Shown: positions 15,657 to 24,240 of the stretch, piece by piece
Position numbering within the stretch: the stretch's first letter is position 1
Layout of the letters: every line of letters starts with the position of its first letter
Origin: an uncultured Ectothiorhodospiraceae bacterium
Lineage (GTDB): Bacteria; Pseudomonadota; Gammaproteobacteria; UBA6429; Thiohalophilaceae
NCBI GenBank assembly: GCA_947260005.1
Contig: CAMYOL010000051.1
Location: 1-44,863, forward strand
Reading direction: 5' to 3'
Length of the DNA: 44,863 nt
Translations under genes and position numbers: made by a program
Notes under the pieces: generated by a model
What the model was told of the DNA's origin: nothing
Databases searched by the model: none
What the model saw: only the letters and a program-made list of their open reading frames with translations

Positions 15657-17300
15657 CTAGTCGGCTTTGCCCCAACCTCCTCCTCCGGCCGTTTCGATAA
15701 CTAAACAATCATTTTTTTCTACGGTTGTACTGAATTTTGCAGGCATGACTACATTATTTAATTTGTTCACACCGCATTGACCATTCGCGCCACCCAAACT
15801 GCCCCATGGTGCATGCACTCGACGTTCTGTTAATAATGTCACTGTTGTTGTATCCGTAAATTCAAATTCCCGGATTAACCCATCACCACCTCGATGTTGG
15901 CCCAAACCACCTGTACCTTCTCGAATAGCATAGCGAATAACTCGCACAGGATAATTTGATTCCATCACTTCGACCGGTGTATTGCGCGTATTCGTCATGT
16001 GCGTTTGCACGGCCGAAAGTCCATCATGAATCGGACCCGCTCCCATACCACCCCCCATGGTTTCGTAATAATCCCAATGTCGGTCTTGATGTGCTCCGCC
16101 CCCATTTGAATTACCTCCATCGATTCTACCCCCATCGATTCTACCTCCATCGATTCTACCCCCATCGATTCTACTCCCTTCTATACTACCCCCTTCTATA
16201 CTACCCATAGCAATGTTATTCATACTGCCATGACTGGCCGCCGGAATTTTATCAGGGATTGCCTTGGCAAGTGCGCCCATCACGACATCAACAATTCGCG
16301 TGCTGGTTTCAACATTACCCGCCGCCACTGCAGCGGGTCGCTTGGCATTTAATAAACATCCTTCAGGAGCCGCAATGGTAATCGGTTTAAAACTGCCCTC
16401 ACACGCCGGTGTATAATCTGGCATTAAACATCGAAAGACATAATATACTGCGGCAGCAACGACTGACATGGGGCAATTAATGTTTCCTGTGGTTTGCGGA
16501 TCGGTGCCGGCAAAATCAGCATGGACAGTACTGTCCTTCACCTTCAATGTTAATTTGATGGCTAAGTCCTTATTACCAAGACCATCATCATCCATCACAT
16601 CATAAAATTGGTAGTCACCATTCGGTATCGATGCCAGCACGCCACGGGCGATGGTAAATGCGTATTCATTTAACTCATCGAGAGCGGTCTGATACGAAGA
16701 CACGCTGACTTTTTTTATTAAATCAGTTAAACGTATCACGCCGGTCCGGTTAGCACTGATCTGCGCCGCAAAATCGCCTTCACCGATGGTTTTATTGCGA
16801 GTGACATCCAGGATGGACTTCATCACCGACTGGATTATTTCGCCGCCTTTTAACAAGAGCTGAGGAGGTATCACAATACCCTCTTCCTCTAATGATTTCG
16901 ATATCGGCATCGAGCCCGGACTGTAGCCTCCAATATCAGCATGGTGAGCTCTGTTGGCAACAAAACCCATCAACTGTTCTGCAATAAACACGGGCGCAAT
17001 CAAAGTGACATCCGGTAGATGAGTCCCACCTAAAAACGGATCATTCACCACCACCATATCGCCTGCCTGCCAGTTAATATCCTTAACAATATCGCGCATG
17101 GCATAAGCCATACTGCCCAAATGTACCGGGATATGTGCGGCCTGGGCACATAATTCACCTTGCACATCAAACACGGCACACGAAAAATCCAGACGGTCAC
17201 GAATATTGGGTGAAAACGCAGCACGTTGTAATACCGCCCCCATTTCATCGCAGACAGCGTTTAGACGGCTCGAAAAGATGCTCAGTTCGATGGCATTCAT
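15657..17300 (-). CDS. Hydantoinase B/oxoprolinase-type subunit
   Basis: This 547-residue protein matches HyuB, the subunit that works with HyuA in ATP-dependent opening of hydantoins or 5-oxoproline. Family motifs include FSPNIRDRLDFSCAVFD, HIPVHLGSMAYAM, VVNDPFLGGTHLPDV, NRAHHADIGGYSPGSMP, YYETMGGGMGAGP and GGDGLIREFEF. Residues 366-395 hold an extra low-complexity repeat (GGRID units) made by a DNA minisatellite, placed just before HWDYYETMGGGMG where relatives have only a short loop. No HyuA gene is adjacent, which is unusual. The substrate is unknown. The ribosome site before the ATG is weak. It is probably transcribed with the amidotransferase gene downstream. Confidence 0.85.
   Translation of the reverse strand: MNAIELSIFSSRLNAVCDEMGAVLQRAAFSPNIRDRLDFSCAVFDVQGELCAQAAHIPVHLGSMAYAMRDIVKDINWQAGDMVVVNDPFLGGTHLPDVTLIAPVFIAEQLMGFVANRAHHADIGGYSPGSMPISKSLEEEGIVIPPQLLLKGGEIIQSVMKSILDVTRNKTIGEGDFAAQISANRTGVIRLTDLIKKVSVSSYQTALDELNEYAFTIARGVLASIPNGDYQFYDVMDDDGLGNKDLAIKLTLKVKDSTVHADFAGTDPQTTGNINCPMSVVAAAVYYVFRCLMPDYTPACEGSFKPITIAAPEGCLLNAKRPAAVAAGNVETSTRIVDVVMGALAKAIPDKIPAASHGSMNNIAMGSIEGGSIEGSRIDGGRIDGGRIDGGRIDGGNSNGGGAHQDRHWDYYETMGGGMGAGPIHDGLSAVQTHMTNTRNTPVEVMESNYPVRVIRYAIREGTGGLGQHRGGDGLIREFEFTDTTTVTLLTERRVHAPWGSLGGANGQCGVNKLNNVVMPAKFSTTVEKNDCLVIETAGGGGWGKAD
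16117..16206 (-). repeat. Six-unit 15-bp minisatellite inside the hyuB gene
   Basis: There are four units of CCATCGATTCTACCC type (with one-base variants in the last two positions), then two units of CCTTCTATACTACCC, end to end with no gap. Because 15 is a multiple of three, unit gain or loss keeps the frame. It encodes GGRID and GGSIE five-residue repeats in the protein. Confidence 0.95.
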
Positions 17301-17470
17301 GGTAAACGGGTATTATCAGTAATATATGATTTTGTCAAACAATTCATATGGTTAGCTAATCTCCATAAACACTCAATGGTTAAGATGGGGTGCCCAGCCC
17401 GTGAATACTGTAGTAGAATGCTCAAAAATTTTTATCAGATCTATCATTCACTATTAGAAAACTATAAAAG

Positions 17471-17482
17471 GGAGAATTCTCC
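17471..17482 (+). promoter_or_regulatory. Palindromic ribosome site of the PuuD-N-like gene
   Basis: GGAGAATTCTCC is a perfect 12-base palindrome that contains the Shine-Dalgarno core and ends at the base before the ATG. It could form a small 4-bp hairpin that hides the ribosome site. Any regulatory role is a guess. Confidence 0.4.
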
Positions 17483-18103
17483 ATGAACCCACTTAAGTCT
17501 GTATTGGGTACGATTATCTCAGGTATCGTACTGGCCGTTATTATTATTTTCGTTATCAAAGGTATGCAACCTGCTGCCCCTGAAGGTGCTGCTGCCTCGA
17601 CGATTAATCCATGGGCCTTCTGGGTCTGGATACACGTACTCGTCGGCATCACCTGGATCGGCCTTTTGTACTATTTCAATTTCGTCCAGGTCCCTGCTAT
17701 GCCTGCGGCTAAAGCCGATGGAACCGCACCAGGCATCACCAAACACGTCGCACCACGTGCCTTGCTTTGGTTCCGCTGGGCAGCGGTCGCCACCTGGCTT
17801 ACCGGTGCCATGGCATTGGAAGCAATGCACACTGCGGATGGTTCCGGTTTTGTTGCTGCTTTTACCCTGGCTGAAGGCTACAAAGCCATTGGCATGGGTG
17901 CCTGGTTAGGTACCATTATGTTATTCAACGTATGGGTCTTAATCTGGCCAAACCAGAAGAAAATCCTGGGTATGGTTGAAGCCAGCGACGAAGCAAAAGC
18001 CAAAGCGGCCACTGTGGCCTTGATGGCCTCTCGCATGAATACCTTGCTATCAATTCCGATGGTTTTGGGCATGATTGCACAAGGACACGGCTACCCATTC
18101 TAG
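17483..18103 (+). CDS. PuuD N-terminal-domain-like membrane protein
   Basis: This 206-residue integral membrane protein has about five hydrophobic helices. It contains the pattern found in the membrane part of PuuD-type urate hydroxylases (Urate_ox_N): IHVLVGITWIGLLYYFNFVQ followed by PRALLWFRWAAVATWLTGAM, WLGTIMLFNVW and MNTLLSIPMVLGMIAQGHG. Conserved histidine, tryptophan and asparagine residues are retained. Unlike full PuuD, it lacks the C-terminal cytochrome c domain, so urate oxidation should not be assumed; stand-alone versions are common in Gammaproteobacteria with unknown function. It has its own terminator and so is monocistronic. Confidence 0.75.
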   Translation: MNPLKSVLGTIISGIVLAVIIIFVIKGMQPAAPEGAAASTINPWAFWVWIHVLVGITWIGLLYYFNFVQVPAMPAAKADGTAPGITKHVAPRALLWFRWAAVATWLTGAMALEAMHTADGSGFVAAFTLAEGYKAIGMGAWLGTIMLFNVWVLIWPNQKKILGMVEASDEAKAKAATVALMASRMNTLLSIPMVLGMIAQGHGYPF

Positions 18104-18125
18104 AAATTATTGGGTTGAAGTCACG

Positions 18126-18152
18126 AAACCCGGCCTAAATGCCGGGTTTTTT
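18126..18152 (+). terminator. Rho-independent terminator of the PuuD-N-like gene
   Basis: The stem AAACCCGGC, loop CTAAAT, GCCGGGTTT is followed by TTT. It is a perfect nine-pair stem with a T-tail, 22 bases after the stop codon. Confidence 0.93.
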
Positions 18153-18208
18153 ATTTTAGAGGGTTTGCTCATTGGCAAACTAATGTCTAAAATTAAACCC
18201 TTCACAAG

Positions 18209-18233
18209 GCGGCCTCATGCAGGCTGCTTTTTT
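18209..18233 (+). terminator. Second hairpin with T-tract, in front of argD
   Basis: GCGGCCT, loop CATGC, AGGCTGC (one G-T pair) is followed directly by TTTTTT. It lies only 21 bases before the argD ATG. It could be a back-up terminator for the upstream gene or an attenuator in the argD leader. Confidence 0.6.
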
Positions 18234-18253
18234 ATTTATTGCTGGTAAGAAAT

Positions 18254-19441
18254 ATGGATCATTTAATGACAAATTATGCCCGCTTAGACGTCACTTTTTC
18301 TCATGGAAAAGGGGCGTTATTGTGGGATTCCGAGGGTAAAGAATATCTCGACGCCTTAGGTGGCATCGCCGTATGTGCACTGGGTCATGCCCATCCAGCG
18401 GTTCAGGCCGCGATCAGTGATCAAGCCAGCAAATTATTGCATACCTCAAATATTTACGAGATCGAAGTACAACGTAAATTAGCCGACAAGCTCTGCGAAC
18501 TCTCCGGTATGGATAATGTCTTTTTCGCCAATTCGGGGGCTGAATCAAACGAAGCGGCCATTAAACTGGCACGCCTTTACGGCCACAGTAAAGGTGTTGA
18601 TATACCAACCTTGATCGTGACCGATGGCAGTTTTCATGGCCGAACCCTGGCCACCCTGACCGCTACCGGAAATCGTAAAATACAGGCCGGTTTTGAACCG
18701 CTTGTGAGTGGTTTCGTCCGTGCACCCTATAACGATATCGAAGCCATTGAGAATATCGGTCAAAATAATAAAAACGTTGTCGGCGTCATGGTTGAACCCA
18801 TTACCGGTGAGGGTGGTATCTCGATCCCCGATGACGACTATCTGATAAAATTACGGGCCTTATGTGATCAGCATGGCTGGTTATTAATCGTCGATGAAAT
18901 TCAAACGGGCATGGGGCGAACCGGTAAGTGGTTTGCCCATCAACATCAAGGCATCAAACCGGATGTGATGACCCTGGCCAAGGCACTCGGTAACGGTGTT
19001 CCAATTGGTGCCTGTCTGGCACGTGGTGAGGCCGCTAAACTTTTCCAACCTGGTCATCACGGCTCTACCTATGGTGGTAACCCACTCGCCTGTCGCGCAA
19101 GTCTGAGCGTGATTGATACCATCGAACAAGATCATCTAATTGATCGCGTTAATGAACTATCAGAGTTATTCATAACCGGCTTCAATCAATCGCTTGGTGA
19201 ACAAGACGGCGTGGTTGAGATCAGAGCCGCAGGTTTAATGATAGGCATCGAACTCGAAATCCCCTGTGCCGATCTGGTTAAACAGGCGCTGCAAGAAGGT
19301 CTGCTCATCAATGTCACTGCAGGCAATGTAATACGCCTGTTACCTCCCTACGTGATGACCAATGAACAAGCTCAAAAAGTCATTGATATAGTTTCAAAAC
19401 TGGTCATTAATTACTTAGAAAATGCAAAGGTTCCATCATGA
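18254..19441 (+). CDS. argD: Acetylornithine aminotransferase
   Basis: This 395-residue class III, PLP-dependent aminotransferase acts in arginine synthesis, turning N-acetylglutamate semialdehyde into N-acetylornithine. Motifs include [63 protein letters not shown] and the Schiff-base lysine in [16 protein letters not shown] start at ATG 18254 instead of the in-frame TTG five codons earlier. The 3' end overlaps argF by four bases (ATGA), so argD and argF form a translationally coupled operon. A diaminobutyrate or succinylornithine role is less likely given the argF neighbour. Confidence 0.94.
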   Translation: MDHLMTNYARLDVTFSHGKGALLWDSEGKEYLDALGGIAVCALGHAHPAVQAAISDQASKLLHTSNIYEIEVQRKLADKLCELSGMDNVFFANSGAESNEAAIKLARLYGHSKGVDIPTLIVTDGSFHGRTLATLTATGNRKIQAGFEPLVSGFVRAPYNDIEAIENIGQNNKNVVGVMVEPITGEGGISIPDDDYLIKLRALCDQHGWLLIVDEIQTGMGRTGKWFAHQHQGIKPDVMTLAKALGNGVPIGACLARGEAAKLFQPGHHGSTYGGNPLACRASLSVIDTIEQDHLIDRVNELSELFITGFNQSLGEQDGVVEIRAAGLMIGIELEIPCADLVKQALQEGLLINVTAGNVIRLLPPYVMTNEQAQKVIDIVSKLVINYLENAKVPS

Positions 19442-20343
19442 TCCAACACTTTCTAACCCTGCTCGATCTGTCTGAAGATCAAGCCCTGTCACTCATTCAA
19501 CGTGCGATTGAATTAAAGGCAAAACAAAAAGCGGGTGAGCCCCACGAATACTTTAAAACTAAAGTCATGGGTATGATTTTTGATAAATCATCAACACGCA
19601 CACGAGTTTCATTTGAAACCGGGATGGCGCATTTTGGTGGCACCGCAATCTTTTTATCACCTCGTGACACACAACTTGGTCGTGGCGAACCCATTGAAGA
19701 TAGTGCACGGGTGTTATCCCGGATGGTAGATATTGTCATGCTGCGTACGTTTGATCAGGATAATCTCGAATGTTTTGCAAAATACTCTGAGGTACCAGTA
19801 ATAAATGCCCTGACCGACATGTATCATCCCTGTCAACTTCTTGCAGATGTACAAACCTATGTTGAACACCGGGGCGACATTAAAGGCAAAACCATCACCT
19901 GGATCGGCGATGGGAATAACATGTGCCACTCTTACATTAATGCAGCACGTTTGTTTGATTTTCATTTAAATATCGCCACCCCAACCGGATTTGAACCCGA
20001 TAGCAAGGTTCTACAAGCAGCAGGCGATCGCATCAAACTCACAACGGACCCTAAACAAGCCTGTGAGGGTGCCGATATGGTTACCACAGACGTATGGGCC
20101 AGTATGGGCCAGGAAGAAGAACAGGCACAAAGAGAAACCGCCTTTGCTGACTTTCAGGTTAATAAGAACTTAATGCAATTAGCAAAAAAAGATGCATTGT
20201 TTATGCATTGTCTACCTGCTCACCGTGAAGAAGAAGTGAGTGCCGAAGTCATAGATGGATCGCAAAGTGTGGTGTGGGATCAAGCAGAGAACCGGCTACA
20301 TGCACAAAAAGCCTTAATCGAACTGCTACTAAACCAAAAATAA
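19438..20343 (+). CDS. argF: Ornithine carbamoyltransferase
   Basis: This 301-residue enzyme joins carbamoyl phosphate and ornithine to make citrulline. The carbamoyl-phosphate loop [12 protein letters not shown], the HPCQLLAD motif, the ornithine-side [11 protein letters not shown] and the closing-loop [12 protein letters not shown] are all intact, so it is the anabolic type and probably an active trimer. ATGA overlap with argD shows tight coupling. The gap to the next gene is 47 bases, with no terminator visible, so the Sel1 protein gene may be read through. Confidence 0.96.
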   Translation: MIQHFLTLLDLSEDQALSLIQRAIELKAKQKAGEPHEYFKTKVMGMIFDKSSTRTRVSFETGMAHFGGTAIFLSPRDTQLGRGEPIEDSARVLSRMVDIVMLRTFDQDNLECFAKYSEVPVINALTDMYHPCQLLADVQTYVEHRGDIKGKTITWIGDGNNMCHSYINAARLFDFHLNIATPTGFEPDSKVLQAAGDRIKLTTDPKQACEGADMVTTDVWASMGQEEEQAQRETAFADFQVNKNLMQLAKKDALFMHCLPAHREEEVSAEVIDGSQSVVWDQAENRLHAQKALIELLLNQK

Positions 20344-20390
20344 TGGTTATCAAACCTGTGAAAACCCTGTTTGCATACTATATTTTATAA

Positions 20391-20990
20391 ATGCGAATTT
20401 CAGTTTATATAATCCTGCTACACACAAGCCTGATATTTACCCAGTTGATCCAGGCAGGCCCGCTTGAAGACGGCCATGATGCCTTTGATAAAAAAGATTA
20501 TCAAAAGGCTTATGACATATGGCAACCTTTAGCAGAAAAAGGCAATGGCGACGCCCAATATAATCTGGCGTTATTATATTTAAAAGGATTAGGGGTCAAA
20601 AAAAATGCACGTGAGGCCCTTAAGTGGTTCACCTATGCCGGACAACAGGGCATAGCCGATGCACAATATAATGCTGGTGTGATGTTTTACACTGGCCAGG
20701 GTGCTTATAACGATTACAGTTCGGCTATTGAATGGTGGCAGTTAGCGGTGAATCAAGGCCATGCGAATGCGCAAAACAATCTGGCCATCATGCATGCCTA
20801 TGCCTACGGAACCAAAAAAGATCCCGCCAAGGCCCTTGAACTCTGGACCAAAGCCGCTGAACAAGGCCATCCCGATGCACGCCACTCTTTGATCAGTGCT
20901 TACACTGGCGCCATTGCCGGTTTCCCGGAAGATTTAGAAAAGGCGAATTACTGGACAAAAAAAAATAGCCCGACGAATGTCGGGCCTTAA
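20391..20990 (+). CDS. Exported Sel1-repeat protein
   Basis: This 199-residue protein starts with a signal peptide (MRISVYIILLHTSLIF, cleavage near IQAGP). Three to four Sel1-type repeats of about 36 residues follow, for example DAQYNLALLYLKGLGVKKN, DAQYNAGVMFYTGQG and NAQNNLAIMHAYAYG, ending with DARHSLISAY. Such repeats form a helical solenoid that holds protein partners, here in the periplasm. No partner can be named. It follows argF closely. The last codons overlap the hairpin that terminates the convergent porin gene. Confidence 0.85.
   Translation: MRISVYIILLHTSLIFTQLIQAGPLEDGHDAFDKKDYQKAYDIWQPLAEKGNGDAQYNLALLYLKGLGVKKNAREALKWFTYAGQQGIADAQYNAGVMFYTGQGAYNDYSSAIEWWQLAVNQGHANAQNNLAIMHAYAYGTKKDPAKALELWTKAAEQGHPDARHSLISAYTGAIAGFPEDLEKANYWTKKNSPTNVGP
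20957..20985 (-). terminator. Terminator of the porin gene, inside the 3' end of the Sel1 gene
   Basis: On the minus strand GCCCGAC, loop ATTC, GTCGGGC is followed by TA and nine T's. It serves the porin transcript although it lies within the coding end of the gene on the other strand. A weaker hairpin (CGGAGC/GCTCCG) lies between it and the porin stop. Confidence 0.85.
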
Positions 20991-21058
20991 CCTAACCTTT
21001 TAAAAGCGACGGAGCCTTCCCTGCTCCGCTTATCCATGCTTTTGTTATTCTATTGTGC

Positions 21059-22114
21059 TTAGAATTTGTAGATCATGCCTACAGATACTGAACTTGGATT
21101 GCCTCCGACAGGACCAGCCACTTCATCACCATGGCCACCATCAACTGCTTTAAACTGAGCATTGGTATCATTATCGGTCGCACCATAAGCAGCGTATAAT
21201 TGCAGTTTCTTATCCATTTTATGGAAGTAGCCAATACCAATTTTGTTCGCACCTGTCGCCGTTGTTCCTTCTGCGTCATCGGCTTCTAAATATTGCAGAC
21301 GAATGTCGCCCGCTTTACCGATTTTGAATTTGGCATTTACACCAATTACATCACGCTTCCATTGCGCAACAGTATCTGAATCGATATTTTCCCAGATAGC
21401 ACCAATCTCGCCGAATCCAAATTTGTAAGCAAGCGATAAACGTTTTGCATCACCATTTTCAATCGCACTGTGATTATCCCAGGTTTCATAACCGATGCCA
21501 TATTTAAAACCGCCAAGCTTACCTAATAAACCAAGACTGGTAACCTTCTCGTCATTATTATCAACTGAACCACTTGATGATTCGGGATCAACTGCATACA
21601 AAGCCTGGAATTTCAGGTTATCGTTTTTATATTCATACATGATCGCATTTTTCGCACGTTCATTAAGTTGGTTACCATCAACGTAACCCGCACCTAAGAT
21701 AGCACGACGTTCACCAACCGTATCACCAAACATGCCCCACTTAGAACCAACTGTTTTAAATGGAGTATCATGAATACCCGCAATTAGTTTACCAAAACCG
21801 CCTTTCATACCTACAAAAGTATTACGTGATGCAAATGTTCCGCCGCCACCATCATCGAAGCGAGCTTCTTGTTCTAACTGGTATACAAAATTTACAGAAC
21901 CAGCCGGTAATTTACCTTTGAAGCCAATACGTGATGAGTTACTTGAGACCGATAGGCCATCATTTGTTGTTAAGCCATCTGTATCACTTGAATCAATTGA
22001 GACATGAACCTTGCCGTAGATCTCTAATTTCTCACCAATAACTTCCATTGCCTGTACACTAGTCGACAGCAGTAATCCCGCTGACGCTATGGGTACGAGT
22101 TTTAATATTTTCAT
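21059..22114 (-). CDS. Outer-membrane general porin, probably Pho-regulated
   Basis: This 351-residue Gram-negative porin (porin_4 type) starts with a signal peptide (MKILKLVPIASAGLLLS, cleavage near VQAME). It continues with alternating strands such as KLEIYGKVHVSID, SRIGFKGKLPAGSVNFVYQL and the constriction-loop region FVGMKGGFGKLIAGIHDTPF, and ends in the BAM-recognition strand SVSVGMIYKF with terminal Phe. It should form a trimeric 16-strand channel. The start uses GGGAG seven to eight bases before the ATG. Three PhoB-type 7-mers at 11-bp steps lie about 65-95 bases upstream. This suggests a phosphate-starvation porin in the manner of PhoE or OprP, next to the pst operon. Selectivity cannot be read from sequence. 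Confidence 0.88.
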   Translation of the reverse strand: MKILKLVPIASAGLLLSTSVQAMEVIGEKLEIYGKVHVSIDSSDTDGLTTNDGLSVSSNSSRIGFKGKLPAGSVNFVYQLEQEARFDDGGGGTFASRNTFVGMKGGFGKLIAGIHDTPFKTVGSKWGMFGDTVGERRAILGAGYVDGNQLNERAKNAIMYEYKNDNLKFQALYAVDPESSSGSVDNNDEKVTSLGLLGKLGGFKYGIGYETWDNHSAIENGDAKRLSLAYKFGFGEIGAIWENIDSDTVAQWKRDVIGVNAKFKIGKAGDIRLQYLEADDAEGTTATGANKIGIGYFHKMDKKLQLYAAYGATDNDTNAQFKAVDGGHGDEVAGPVGGNPSSVSVGMIYKF

Positions 22115-22178
22115 AATTTCTCCCAAAGAGTTGTACAAATACGTCAAATGTTGTGTAAAAACATCTGAGGGAGATGAT

Positions 22179-22207
22179 GTCGATCATCGGTGACAATAGG
22201 ATGACAT
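22179..22207 (-). promoter_or_regulatory. Pho box of the porin gene
   Basis: On the minus strand three 7-mers follow at exact 11-bp steps: ATGTCAT, TTGTCAC, GATCGAC. The first two differ little from the consensus CTGTCAT; the third is weak. The first two match the units found in front of pstS in spacing and sequence. Confidence 0.65.
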
Positions 22208-22366
22208 AACTATGAAGGTTATATTACATTCGTAATACAAATATGCCCCTGTTTGAATGACGATCCACTAATACTTAAACTTGGCTCATTCTATTTGCCT
22301 TAATCGGCATCACATATAAATAGATAAAACTGGCTAATTAGTAGGAATTTTCGTCACTTTTCTAAA

Positions 22367-22381
22367 TGAGATTTGTTATCA
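22367..22381. promoter_or_regulatory. Possible Fur box before the ABC ATPase gene
   Basis: TGAGATTTGTTATCA matches the 7-1-7 Fur consensus TGATAAT-N-ATTATCA at 11 of 14 defined bases. It lies 25 bases before the ATG. In an AT-rich region such a match can arise by chance. Confidence 0.4.
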
Positions 22382-22405
22382 TTTAGATATCTTAAAGGAA
22401 ATCTG

Positions 22406-23449
22406 ATGCAGCCCGTCCTAGACGTAAAAAATATCGAATGCCGTTACCAGGAACGCGTCGCCGTTCATGACGTATCATTACGCATTAATGATGGTGATCT
22501 GCTGAGCCTGCTGGGCCCTAGCGGCTGCGGTAAAACCACCGTTTTACGTGCTATCGCAGGTTTCGAGTCAGTGAGTAGCGGCAACATCAGCCTCCGCAAT
22601 GAAATAGTCTCCAAGGCGGGCTTCACCAAACCACCTGAAAACCGTCACATCGGCATGGTCTTTCAAGATTATGCGTTATTCCCTCATATGGATGTTCAGG
22701 ACAACATCGGCTTTGGCCTACGGCAGCTAAGCTCCAAAGATCGGAATCAACGCGTCAAAGAGATGTTAAAGATCGTCGATCTAAGCAGCTATGCCGACCG
22801 TTATGTGCATGAGCTCTCGGGAGGCCAACAACAACGGATCGCCCTCGCCCGTGCCCTGGCACCACGACCTGATCTGGTGTTGATGGATGAGCCCTTTTCA
22901 AATCTTGACGTTGAAATGCGTGAGTACCTCAGTCAGGAAGTAAGGCAAATCTTGAAATCGCAAGGTGCGACCGGGATATTAGTCACTCATGATCAACTAG
23001 AGGCCTTTTCAGTCGCTGATCATATCGGCGTTATGTATAACGGTGCAATTGTACAAAATGACACGGCATACAACTTATATCATTCACCAAATAATTATTT
23101 TGTTGCCGATTTTATAGGACAAGGGGTGTTTCTGGATGGCACGATGCTCGCGCCTGACAAAATAGAAACGCCATTAGGCATTATTAAAGGTGATCGTGCC
23201 TATGATTTCCCGCGGGGAAGTAAGGTGAAACTACTGATTCGCCCCGATGATATCGTGCATGATGAACAAGGTAATTTGGTTGGCGAAGTCAGCAACAAAG
23301 CATTCAAAGGCGCTGAAATTCTATACACCTTACGCCTTTCTTCGGGAATCGAAGTACTATCTTTATTCCCCAGTCACCATAACTACGAGATTAAAGAACG
23401 TGTCCCCATCAATTTCGCACCCGACCATATGGTGGCATTTAAAGCCTAA
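22406..23449 (+). CDS. FbpC-like ABC transporter ATPase without nearby permease
   Basis: This 347-residue ATPase of the iron(III)/sulfate/polyamine importer group has Walker A GPSGCGKTT, Q-loop VFQDYALFPHM, signature LSGGQQQR, Walker B LVLMDEPFSNLD and H-loop VTHDQ. A C-terminal TOBE-like regulatory domain starts near residue 255. The region between strands (NRHIGMVFQDYALFPHMDV) is closest to FbpC/AfuC ferric importers. I start at ATG 22406, which has AAAGGA upstream, not at the in-frame ATG 33 bases before. No binding-protein or permease gene is adjacent, so its partners must be elsewhere. Its end overlaps the convergent phoU gene by four bases. Confidence 0.85.
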   Translation: MQPVLDVKNIECRYQERVAVHDVSLRINDGDLLSLLGPSGCGKTTVLRAIAGFESVSSGNISLRNEIVSKAGFTKPPENRHIGMVFQDYALFPHMDVQDNIGFGLRQLSSKDRNQRVKEMLKIVDLSSYADRYVHELSGGQQQRIALARALAPRPDLVLMDEPFSNLDVEMREYLSQEVRQILKSQGATGILVTHDQLEAFSVADHIGVMYNGAIVQNDTAYNLYHSPNNYFVADFIGQGVFLDGTMLAPDKIETPLGIIKGDRAYDFPRGSKVKLLIRPDDIVHDEQGNLVGEVSNKAFKGAEILYTLRLSSGIEVLSLFPSHHNYEIKERVPINFAPDHMVAFKA

Positions 23450-24198
23450 CTCTTCTTGTCCTTTTGGTGGTGCTCTTTATTGTATTCACGAGCGTCATGC
23501 TCTACCTGCTCTGAACTAATGTGGCGAACATCTTTACCCTTCACTAAATAAATCACGTATTCACAAATATTACGTGCTCGATCACCGATTCGTTCCAATG
23601 CACGAGCCGACCACAATACATTAATCACCCGAGGAATCGAACGTGGATCTTCCATCATATACGTCATCAGTTGGCGTAACATATTTTCATATTCACGATC
23701 GACTTTTTTATCTTGCTTAGCAATTTTTACCGCCGCCTCGGCATCCATACGTGCAAAGGCATCGAGTGCCGCGTGAAGATTTTTTTGGACATACTCCCCA
23801 AGGTGCTCTATGCCGGCCAGCGCTTTGCTATCATTGCTGTCACCTTCGGAAAATTTTAACGCCATGCGCCCAACCCGTTCGGCCTCATCACCAATTCGTT
23901 CCAGATCGGTAATGGTTTTGATGATGGCCATCAATAAACGTAAATCACTTGCCGCAGGTTGGCGGCGAGCTAAAATTTGCGTACATTCTTCATCGATGTC
24001 GACTTCTAATCGATTGATCTTATAATCATTGGTAACCACGACTTCGGCCAAAGACATGTCCATCGAAGTTAGCGACATAATCGCATCGCTAAGCTGTTGC
24101 TCGACGATCCCACCCATTTGCAGGACTCGGTTACGAACATCTTCAAGTTCCTGGTTAAACTGTTGAGAAATATGGTGACCTATATCTGCTTTTTCCAT
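23446..24198 (-). CDS. phoU: Phosphate-signalling protein PhoU
   Basis: This 250-residue, all-helical protein has two PhoU repeats, each with the metal-binding E/DxxxD pattern: ITDLERIGDEAERVGRMAL in the first and ARALERIGDRARNICEYVIY in the second. It links the Pst transporter to the PhoR kinase and keeps the Pho regulon off when phosphate is plentiful. It is the last gene of the pho-pst unit, 42 bases after pstB. The last ten residues (KEHHQKDKKS) are basic and low in complexity. Confidence 0.96.
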   Translation of the reverse strand: MEKADIGHHISQQFNQELEDVRNRVLQMGGIVEQQLSDAIMSLTSMDMSLAEVVVTNDYKINRLEVDIDEECTQILARRQPAASDLRLLMAIIKTITDLERIGDEAERVGRMALKFSEGDSNDSKALAGIEHLGEYVQKNLHAALDAFARMDAEAAVKIAKQDKKVDREYENMLRQLMTYMMEDPRSIPRVINVLWSARALERIGDRARNICEYVIYLVKGKDVRHISSEQVEHDAREYNKEHHQKDKKS

Positions 24199-24240
24199 AA
24201 CTACACCTTTAAATACGATAATGTGTGATATTAATTAACG

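Noticed and set aside
15633-15708. Longer N terminus for the asparagine-synthase-like protein
   Set aside because: The extension would bury the catalytic Cys2 and overlaps the end of the hydantoinase gene; the frame is open by chance.
16117-16206. Short regular repeats that could suggest a CRISPR array
   Set aside because: Units are 15 bp, contiguous without spacers and inside a coding frame; no cas genes are present.
22222-22237. TATTAC-ATTC-GTAATA inverted repeat between the porin and ATPase genes
   Set aside because: Six-pair, AT-rich arms of this kind are common in this composition and match no known operator that I can name.
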